DNA of 64,000 nt from Maricaulis virginensis. GTDB lineage: Bacteria; Pseudomonadota; Alphaproteobacteria; Caulobacterales; Maricaulaceae. The DNA is taken from contig NZ_BSFE01000012.1 of NCBI RefSeq assembly GCF_027922185.1, forward strand, positions 43,768-107,767, written 5' to 3'. How positions within the stretch are numbered: the stretch's first letter is position 1; each line of letters starts with the position of its first letter. Below the pieces are notes generated by a model. It was not told the DNA's origin. It did no database searches and was given only the letters and a program-made list of their open reading frames with translations. The position numbers and the translations under genes are program-made. Positions 17,094 to 23,575 of this stretch are shown here, piece after piece.

Positions 17094-17729
17094 TTAGAGG
17101 ATTTTCGCGGCCTCGTCGAAGTCCAGGCGCGGCAGGCGCGGGAAGAGGTTCTTTGTCGTGCCATAGCCCAGATTGACCAGGAAGTCCGACCGCCAGGTCT
17201 TCATCTGCGGATCGCCGAGGAAGAATTCCTTGTCCAGACCGTCATTCTCGAACCCGGTCATCGGACCGGTGTCCAGGCCCAGCGCGCGGGCCGCGATGAT
17301 CAGATAGGCGCCCTGCAGCACGGCATTGCGCTTGCCATTGTCGAGCGTCGAGGCCGGCGCGGTGAACCAGTCGCGGGCACCGGGATTGTGCGGCATCAGC
17401 TGGGGCACCTTGTCGTAGAACTCGGTATCCCAGGCGACGACTACCGTGACCGGCGCCTTCATGGTCTTTGCCCGGTTTCCCTCGGACAGGTGCGGCTCCA
17501 GGCGGGCCTTGGCTTCGGGCGTGGTCAGGAAGAGAAAGCGCGCCGGCGAGGAATTGGCGCTGGTCGGGCCCATGCGGACCGTGTCGTAGAGCCGTTTCAG
17601 CGTCTCGGCCGGGACCGGGCGGGTCTCGTCGAAATCATTATAGGTGCGGGCGTCCAGCAGGATCTGCTTCAGCGCGGCCGCATCGATCGGATCGTTATGG
17701 GTGGGCTTGCGCGACAATTCGTCGGCCAT
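17094..17729 (-). CDS. Nitroreductase family protein, RutE/malonic semialdehyde reductase-like
   Basis: A 211-aa FMN-dependent nitroreductase-fold enzyme. ARTYNDFDETRPVPAETLKR and GPTSANSSPARFLFL near residues 27-70 match the RutE/HadB subfamily, as does GLDTGPMTGFENDGLDKEFF near 150. RutE reduces malonic semialdehyde in uracil degradation; no other rut gene is present, so the substrate here is uncertain. It sits 9 nt before tsaB and may be co-transcribed. Confidence 0.9.
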   Translation of the reverse strand: MADELSRKPTHNDPIDAAALKQILLDARTYNDFDETRPVPAETLKRLYDTVRMGPTSANSSPARFLFLTTPEAKARLEPHLSEGNRAKTMKAPVTVVVAWDTEFYDKVPQLMPHNPGARDWFTAPASTLDNGKRNAVLQGAYLIIAARALGLDTGPMTGFENDGLDKEFFLGDPQMKTWRSDFLVNLGYGTTKNLFPRLPRLDFDEAAKIL

Positions 17730-17833
17730 GGGGTCGCTCCTGTGCGAATAACCAGTTCGCCCGGACCATAATCCGGGCCGAGCGGCTTTTGAATTTCCGC
17801 ACTGGAAAAAGTCTTTCCGGCGTGCGGAAACCG

Positions 17834-18397
17834 TTATTCGACGGCTTCCACACCCTGGATTTCGGGAATGTAGTGGCGCAGCAGGTTCTCGATTCCGGCC
17901 TTCAGCGTCATCGTCGAGGACGGACAGCCCGAGCAGGCGCCGCGCATGCGCAGGCGCACGAGCCCGCTGTCGGCGACATAGGAATGAAACAGGATATCGC
18001 CGCCATCGCGCGCCACGGCGGGACGGACGCGGGTGTCGATGAGGTCGATGATCTCTTTCACCACCTCGGCATCGGCGCCGTCATACTCGGCATGATCGAC
18101 GCCGCTCTGCGACGTCTCGAACAGCGGCCGGCCGGACTGCAGCCCGTCCATGATCGCGCCCAGCAGGAAGGGCTTGATATGGTCCCACTCATAATCGTCG
18201 GTCTTGGTGACGGCGACGAAATCCTCGCCGAAAAACACACCGCTAACCCCGTCGACCAGGAAGAGATCGGCCGCCAGCGGCGACGCCTCGGCATCCTCGG
18301 CATTCTCGAATTCCCGCGGCTGGTCGGGCGAGATTTCGCGTCCCGGCAGGAATTTCAGCGTGTTGGGATTGGGCGTGGCTTCAGTCTGGATGAACAT
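17834..18397 (-). CDS. NifU/Nfu-type iron-sulfur carrier
   Basis: A 187-aa Fe-S scaffold/carrier. The Nfu N-terminal domain starts with MFIQTEATPNPNTLKFLPG. The NifU C-terminal domain carries the CxxC cluster ligand in GACSGCPSSTMTLK near residue 155. Such proteins pass 4Fe-4S clusters to client enzymes; MiaB, HemW and Nth in this window are plausible clients. It stands alone between uspA and the nitroreductase gene. Confidence 0.94.
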   Translation of the reverse strand: MFIQTEATPNPNTLKFLPGREISPDQPREFENAEDAEASPLAADLFLVDGVSGVFFGEDFVAVTKTDDYEWDHIKPFLLGAIMDGLQSGRPLFETSQSGVDHAEYDGADAEVVKEIIDLIDTRVRPAVARDGGDILFHSYVADSGLVRLRMRGACSGCPSSTMTLKAGIENLLRHYIPEIQGVEAVE

Positions 18398-18466
18398 GGC
18401 TCGGGTCTCCTGATCGTCACTTGGCCCACCCGGACGCAGCTTTCAACCATGATCGCCGTGTGGGTT

Positions 18467-18943
18467 TCACACGAGCGCGTCGATTTCCGCCGGATCCATG
18501 TCGCCGGGCACCACTGTCACCGGCACCGCGCGGCTCTCGAACAGGCCGCGGCCGCGCGCCAGCGCGGTGACCAGCGGGCCGGGGCCTTCGCTCGAGGAGG
18601 ACGCCGCCAGCACGAGCAGCGAGATCAGCGGGTCTTCCTCCAGAAGACGCGCCAGCACGGTCCGGCGATCGCCTTCGCGCAGCAGCAATTCCGGACGCTC
18701 GCCGGTCACGGCCTCGGCATCCTCGGCCATGGATTCCAGCAGCGTCTCGGCGGCGGTCTCCGCTTCGCGCTTGGCGGTCTCGGCGACGCCGATCCAGTGA
18801 TTGAAGTCGCTGGGCTCATGCGTTGCCAGGATGGCGACATGGGCACCGGTCGACACGGCGCGGCGGGCGGCGAAGTAGAGCGCCGTCCGGCACTCATTGC
18901 TGTCGTCGGCCACGACCAGGAATTTTCGTGAACTCTGCGGCAT
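18467..18943 (-). CDS. Universal stress protein family
   Basis: A 158-aa UspA-fold protein. The first strand is KFLVVADDSNECRTALYFAARRA, with GAHVAILATHEP next. The usual ATP-binding motif G-2x-G-9x-G(S/T) is poorly kept (SSEGPGPLVTALARGRG), so nucleotide binding is doubtful. I start at MPQSSRK. It is divergent from the gene at 19018 with 74 nt between. Confidence 0.85.
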   Translation of the reverse strand: MPQSSRKFLVVADDSNECRTALYFAARRAVSTGAHVAILATHEPSDFNHWIGVAETAKREAETAAETLLESMAEDAEAVTGERPELLLREGDRRTVLARLLEEDPLISLLVLAASSSSEGPGPLVTALARGRGLFESRAVPVTVVPGDMDPAEIDALV

Positions 18944-19017
18944 GAAACGGAGTTTGGCGTCTCGCGGGCGACTCGTCCAGAGAATGCTGCTACCACCGCG
19001 CGGGCAAGGGAGGGCGC

Positions 19018-19611
19018 ATGTCTGCAAGCGAACATCGGGACCGGCGCAATGCCGCGACACCGGCGAGAATTTTCGGCCTGACCGACAAGGCGCTGGTCTG
19101 GCGCGGCGAGGACGGGAACGCCGCAGCCGGCCAGGTCGAGCTGGCCGATATCGCCCAGGTACGGCTGAGTGTGGAGATGGCCGGCCAGCAGAGCCAGGTC
19201 GTCTGCCGCATCACCGATACGCGGGGACAGGAAACCGTTTTCGGATCGATGCGCTGGTCCGGCGTGGGGCAGTGGGAGCCCGCCGCGGACACATTCAGCG
19301 CCCTGCTGCGCGACCTGCACCTGGCCTTGCTGCCCTATCGCGACGGCATCCGCTTCATCGAAGGCTCGTCGATGGTCTTCCTGTTCGTGATGTTCTCACT
19401 GGGCCTGGCGCTGACGGGGATCAGCCTGTTCTTCTTCGCCCTGCTCTTCCTGGTGCGCGAACAGGCGTCCGGCCTGTTCCTGATTGCCGGGGTCGTGGCG
19501 GGCGTGTGGCTGACCCGCCTGTTCTGGCCCCGCGGGCCGAAACCCTATGATCCGGAAACCTATGCCCGGCCCGCAACACCGCGCGAACCGGAGCCTGCGG
19601 ACGGGATCTAG
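19018..19611 (+). CDS. Membrane protein of unknown function
   Basis: A 197-aa protein. Residues ~1-115 are a soluble, beta-rich region (LTDKALVWRGEDG and ADIAQVRLSVEM). Two transmembrane helices follow: SSMVFLFVMFSLGLALTGIS region and FLIAGVVAGVWLTRLFW. The C terminus is proline-rich. GGGAGGG stands just before the ATG. I do not recognise a family. Its TAG stop overlaps the opposite-strand stop of the copper chaperone gene in a shared CTAG. Confidence 0.75.
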   Translation: MSASEHRDRRNAATPARIFGLTDKALVWRGEDGNAAAGQVELADIAQVRLSVEMAGQQSQVVCRITDTRGQETVFGSMRWSGVGQWEPAADTFSALLRDLHLALLPYRDGIRFIEGSSMVFLFVMFSLGLALTGISLFFFALLFLVREQASGLFLIAGVVAGVWLTRLFWPRGPKPYDPETYARPATPREPEPADGI

Positions 19612-20165
19612 TGTCCGGAATGCCCGCCCGGTGCCGTATTGCGCGCCTGGAACGTGACCGCCACCTCGCCGGCCCGTTCAAAGACGAGCGTGCCGGTGAC
19701 CTCATCGCCCTCGGCGACCGGATCCATGCCGAACACCATCAGGTGCAGCCCGCCCGGCGCAAAGGCCAGCGCGCCGGCATCGGTGATGTCCTGCGGACCC
19801 ACCTGGCGCATCTGCATCATGCCTTCATCATTCATGGTGTGGGTGTGCAGCTCGATATGGCCGGCACCGTCCATGCGCGCCTCGATGAGGCGATCGGCAT
19901 GGCCCTGCGCGAGCGTCGCCGTGAAATAGGCCGCCGTCACGTCGCGGCCCTGCGGATGCGGCCGGATCCAGGCGTCGCTAATCTCGACCACCGGGGCGAT
20001 GCCGTCATCAGGCAACGGCGCGGCCGCGTCAGCCGTTTCAGCAGGTGCCGCGAGATCCATCCCGCCATGGTCCATGGCGCTATCCCGGGTGGCGGTGTCT
20101 TCGGCCGGTTCGCTGCAGGCTGTCAGGGCGAGGCCTGCGGCTGCAATCAGGGCATAGTGCTTCAT
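19608..20165 (-). CDS. Copper chaperone PCu(A)C family lipoprotein
   Basis: A 185-aa lipoprotein: MKHYALIAAAGLALTAC carries a lipobox with Cys17. After a His/Met/Asp-rich linker (MDHGGMD), the PCu(A)C domain contains AWIRPHPQGRDVTAAYF, HIELHTHTMNDEGMMQM and GGLHLMVFGM, supplying the Met/His copper ligands. These periplasmic proteins deliver Cu(I) to cytochrome oxidase. No Sco or cox gene is nearby. The tail HSGH may add metal affinity. Confidence 0.92.
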   Translation of the reverse strand: MKHYALIAAAGLALTACSEPAEDTATRDSAMDHGGMDLAAPAETADAAAPLPDDGIAPVVEISDAWIRPHPQGRDVTAAYFTATLAQGHADRLIEARMDGAGHIELHTHTMNDEGMMQMRQVGPQDITDAGALAFAPGGLHLMVFGMDPVAEGDEVTGTLVFERAGEVAVTFQARNTAPGGHSGH

Positions 20166-20272
20166 TGAAGTCCTCCAGCCGCTACAGGACCGCGCCTTGG
20201 AAAGGCCCGCCATGCGGCGAATTGTCCGCCTGAACCATTTCATCGCGATCTTGGTTGATGAATGGATCGATT

Positions 20273-21310
20273 TTAGTGCCAGAAACCGATGATTTCCTTG
20301 GTTTCCTTGAGGATCGGCGCGGCGATCACATCGGCCCGCTCGGCGCCTTTTGCCAGGATACGGTCGATCTCGGCCTGGTCGGCAATCAGCCGGCGGAATT
20401 CCTGCGAGATCGGCGCGAGATATTCCACGGCCACATCCGCCAGCGCCGGCTTGAACGCGCCGAAGCCCTGGCCACCGAACTCGGCGAGCACTTCCGCCTT
20501 GGTCTTGCCGGTCAGCGCGGCATAGATGCCGACCAGATTGGACGCTTCGGCACGGGCCTCCAGACCCTCCACCGTTTCCGGCAGCGGCTCGGGATCGGTT
20601 TTCGCCTTCTTGATCTTGCGGGCGATCGTGTCGGCATCGTCTTCCAGATTGATGCGCGAATTGTCCGACACGTCGGACTTGGACATTTTCGCCGTGCCGT
20701 CGCGCAGGCTCATGATGCGCGCGCCCGGCCCCTGGATCACCGGCTCGGTCAACGGGAAAAAGGCCTGGCCATCGCCGTAGTCGCGGTTGAAGCGCGCCGC
20801 GATATCGCGGCACAGCTCGAGATGCTGCTTCTGGTCCTCACCGACAGGCACATGCGTCGCCTTGTAGGCGAGAATGTCGGCGGCCTGCAGCACGGGATAG
20901 GTCAGCAGGCCGACGGAGGCGCGCTCCTTGTCCTTGCCGCCCTTGTCCTTGAACTGGGTCATGCGCTCGGCCCAGCCCAGACGCGCCACGCAGTTGAAGA
21001 TCCAGGCCAGCTCCGCATGTGCGGAGACAGCGGACTGGGCGAAGATGATGCTCTTGTCCGGGTTCACGCCAGCCGCGATATAGGCTGCAGCCGCAGCACG
21101 CACGGCACCGGGCAGGGCCTTGGGATCGTGCGGCATGGTGATCGCGTGCATGTCGACCACGCAATAGATGCACTCGGCATCGCCCTCATCCTGCAGCGCC
21201 ACCCAGTTCTTCAGCGCGCCCAGATAATTGCCGAGATGCAGGCGGCCGGTGGGCTGCATGCCGGAAAAGATGCGCTTGGGACCGGTGTAGTCGGTGGGCG
21301 TTTCGCTCAT
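20273..21310 (-). CDS. trpS: Tryptophan--tRNA ligase
   Basis: TrpRS (345 aa), class I aminoacyl-tRNA synthetase. The HIGH-type motif is in MQPTGRLHLGNYLGAL near residues 18-33 and the KMSKS loop in GTAKMSKSDVSD near 200. The length is normal. It follows murJ, separated by an inverted-repeat terminator, an order common in alphaproteobacteria. Confidence 0.97.
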   Translation of the reverse strand: MSETPTDYTGPKRIFSGMQPTGRLHLGNYLGALKNWVALQDEGDAECIYCVVDMHAITMPHDPKALPGAVRAAAAAYIAAGVNPDKSIIFAQSAVSAHAELAWIFNCVARLGWAERMTQFKDKGGKDKERASVGLLTYPVLQAADILAYKATHVPVGEDQKQHLELCRDIAARFNRDYGDGQAFFPLTEPVIQGPGARIMSLRDGTAKMSKSDVSDNSRINLEDDADTIARKIKKAKTDPEPLPETVEGLEARAEASNLVGIYAALTGKTKAEVLAEFGGQGFGAFKPALADVAVEYLAPISQEFRRLIADQAEIDRILAKGAERADVIAAPILKETKEIIGFWH

Positions 21311-21333
21311 GGGATCTGACCTTCGGGGACAGG

Positions 21334-21368
21334 AAAATGGGAGAGGCGGTGATACCGGCGCCTCTCCC
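21334..21368 (-). terminator. Terminator between murJ and trpS
   Basis: On the minus strand GGGAGAGGCG (21368-21359) pairs with CGCCTCTCCC (21348-21339), a 10-bp perfect stem with a 10-nt loop, followed by ATTTT. It lies 25 nt after the murJ stop. Confidence 0.65.
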
Positions 21369-21393
21369 TAGGCTCAAGCCTTGTTTGGCAGGC

Positions 21394-22962
21394 TTAGCGG
21401 CGCCCCAGCGCCTGCAGCACTTCCGAAGGCCGTAGCGCGCCGGTCATAATGCTGACCAGGCCGAACACGCCGAGTCCGGCACCGCTTACCAGGACCAAAG
21501 CGAGTAGCTGGCTGCCAAGAGCCAGTGCAGTAATTGTCTCCGATTGGCTGGCGAGCGCCGCGATCGCCAGCCCCATCATCGTTGCAGCTACCGCGACACG
21601 TGGCAGCCGCGACTTCAGTCGCGCGTCGAAGTCCAGCCCGCCGCGTCGACGTAGTGTCAGCATCAACAGGATCGCATTGAGCCAGCCGGCAAGGCTCGTC
21701 GCAGCCGCCAGACCGACATGGCCAAACTCCGGAAAGCGATTGCGGATCAGGAAGAAGAGACCCAGCCCGACGGCGACGTTCACCAGCATGGACAACGCTG
21801 CAAACCTCATCGGTGTCTTTGTGTCCTCACGCGCGAAAAACCCGGGTGAGAAGACCTTGATCAGCACAAATGCGGGGAGGCCGACTGCAAACGCCTGTAC
21901 GGCAAAAGCCGTCCCCCTTGCCGCCTGGTCGGAGAACTCGCCGCGCATGAAGAGGCCTTCGACGAGGAAGTTCGGCATCACAATCATGGCGATGGCTGCG
22001 GGTACGGTCAGCGCCATCGACATTTCGAGCGCGCGATTCATGGCGTTGCGCGCACCGTCATGATCCTCCGCTCGCATGCGGCGCGACAATGTCGGTAGCA
22101 AAGCCACACCCATGGCAATACCGATCACGCCCAGTGGCAGCTGGTAAAGCCGGTCCGCAAAGTAGAGCAATGCCACCGCCCCGTCCTGCAGCGAGGCAAT
22201 CTGCTGACTGATGATGATATTGATCTGGGTTATGCCTGCAGCAAAAGTACCGGGTATTCCCAACGCGATAAGGCGTTTCACGCCTGGGGTCAGCCGCGGC
22301 AGCGTGAGGCCGAAACGTATGCCGAGGCGTCGGCACCCCCAGAACAGGAAGAGTGCCTGCAGTATACCTGACACCGTCACACCGAAGCTGAGCCGCAACC
22401 CGGTCACCTGAGCCGTGTCAGGGGCCGTTGCCAGAACAGCAATCAGAACCACATTCAGGATCACTGGGGCAGCAGCCGCAACCACGAAGCGATTGTGGGA
22501 GTTGAGGACACCGCCCAACATCGCCGTTATAGACATCAGGAAGATGTAGGGCATGGTGATCTGGGTAAACAGTACGGCCAGTTCGTAGCGGCGGCCCGGC
22601 TCGCCGATTTCGAAACCGGGCACAATCGCCATCATGAGCCACGGCATCAACACCTGCGCCAACACGACAAACACCGCGAGCACGGTAATCAGGACCGACA
22701 AGACCTGTTTCAGGAAAAGCTGTGCTTCTTCCTGACCTTCGGCTTCTACCTTGCCCGCATAAAGGGGCACGAAGGCGGCGTTGAAGGCGCCCTCGGCAAA
22801 CAGGCGGCGAAAAAGGTTGGGGAAACGCAGCGCAACGACAAAGGCCTCGGACACCGGCCCTGTGCCCAGCGCTGCGGCAAGCAGCATGTCGCGCACAAAA
22901 CCAAGAACCCGGCTGACCATGGTGAGGGCGCCGACCACCGCCGAGGACCTGAGAAGACGCAT
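21394..22962 (-). CDS. murJ: Lipid II flippase MurJ
   Basis: MurJ (522 aa) flips the peptidoglycan precursor lipid II across the inner membrane. It has about 14 hydrophobic segments and the family landmarks VSRVLGFVRDMLLA near residue 16 and RRLFAEGAFNAAFVPLY near 51-67. I start at MRLLRSS. Base composition is unlike the neighbours: 22201-22260 has 28 G+C of 60, against roughly two thirds elsewhere, with many A/T-ending codons. Confidence 0.95.
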   Translation of the reverse strand: MRLLRSSAVVGALTMVSRVLGFVRDMLLAAALGTGPVSEAFVVALRFPNLFRRLFAEGAFNAAFVPLYAGKVEAEGQEEAQLFLKQVLSVLITVLAVFVVLAQVLMPWLMMAIVPGFEIGEPGRRYELAVLFTQITMPYIFLMSITAMLGGVLNSHNRFVVAAAAPVILNVVLIAVLATAPDTAQVTGLRLSFGVTVSGILQALFLFWGCRRLGIRFGLTLPRLTPGVKRLIALGIPGTFAAGITQINIIISQQIASLQDGAVALLYFADRLYQLPLGVIGIAMGVALLPTLSRRMRAEDHDGARNAMNRALEMSMALTVPAAIAMIVMPNFLVEGLFMRGEFSDQAARGTAFAVQAFAVGLPAFVLIKVFSPGFFAREDTKTPMRFAALSMLVNVAVGLGLFFLIRNRFPEFGHVGLAAATSLAGWLNAILLMLTLRRRGGLDFDARLKSRLPRVAVAATMMGLAIAALASQSETITALALGSQLLALVLVSGAGLGVFGLVSIMTGALRPSEVLQALGRR

Positions 22963-23057
22963 CGAAACCCCAAGGACAAACTTATCCAATAAAGTACGAT
23001 GTCTCTATCGTAGGCTCCAGACGACCTAGCACAAAAAATGACCCGACGCAGCATCGC

Positions 23058-23098
23058 GAACACGAGGCGCATGGCACCCACGCCTGCACCTCGTGTTC
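23058..23098. other. 13-bp inverted repeat downstream of the frameshifted small gene
   Basis: The arms 23058-23070 and 23086-23098 pair over 13 positions with one G-U, around a 15-nt loop. A T6 stretch on the minus strand lies about 20 nt further on, too far for a classic intrinsic terminator. The hairpin begins 10 nt after the small gene's stop and may end or stabilise its mRNA. Confidence 0.5.
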
Positions 23099-23108
23099 TT
23101 CATATTAG

Positions 23109-23430
23109 CTAGTCGCCGCTATTGGGATTGTTTCCTTCCAAGTTTGTGCCGCACGCGCGGTCCACAAAATTGGGGTCGCCACCTCCCGCCAGCGTGTGGA
23201 ATGCGACACACATCATCTCTGGCGCAGACAGATCTCTCAGGGATTGGATCGAGTTGTCTTCAGGGTATTGATACGGAACACCGGGCCAATCGGTATTGTC
23301 AGGGACATTTGGACCGGGCGGCGGAGAAGTGGGAGGAGGGGGGGGACTCCTGTCCCATAACTGCACCGCCATGAGTCGCAAGAACTACCGATGTCAAAGC
23401 CGCAATTCCGATTTGGGAAAAACCATTCAT
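23109..23430 (-). pseudogene. Small secreted proline-rich protein, frameshifted at a C8 tract
   Basis: From ATG at 23430 (GGAG 8 nt upstream) the frame encodes a signal peptide (MNGFSQIGIAALTSVVLATH, then GGAVMGQES). At eight consecutive C (minus strand; 23345-23338) the frame is lost and soon stops. One C fewer would join it to the frame that continues as proline-rich PPPPTSPPPGPNVPDN, then a Cys-containing domain with SAPEMMCVAFHTLAGGG and RACGTNLEG, ending at 23109, 106 aa in all. No family recognised. Composition is A/T-richer than most neighbours. It may be a decayed gene, a sequencing error or a phase-variable gene. Confidence 0.65.
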
Positions 23431-23457
23431 GATTAGCTCCATTAATCACACAACCTT

Positions 23458-23486
23458 AGACTAAGGCGCAGATCGAGCAAATTCAA
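23458..23486 (-). promoter_or_regulatory. Predicted promoter of the small secreted gene
   Basis: On the minus strand TTGAAT (23486-23481), a 17-bp spacer, then TAGTCT (23463-23458), about 28 nt before the ATG at 23430. Confidence 0.4.
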
Positions 23487-23575
23487 CCTTTGGTTTTTGG
23501 CGCGGTGAGCAAATTTCTCGAGTTCAGCGTTCCGCCGAACCCCGTTTTCCGTAATGTCAACGATAAGTTTGGCCG

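Noticed and set aside
17797..17828. Hairpin after the NifU-like gene
   Set aside because: The stem has an asymmetric internal loop and no T tract follows on the relevant strand.
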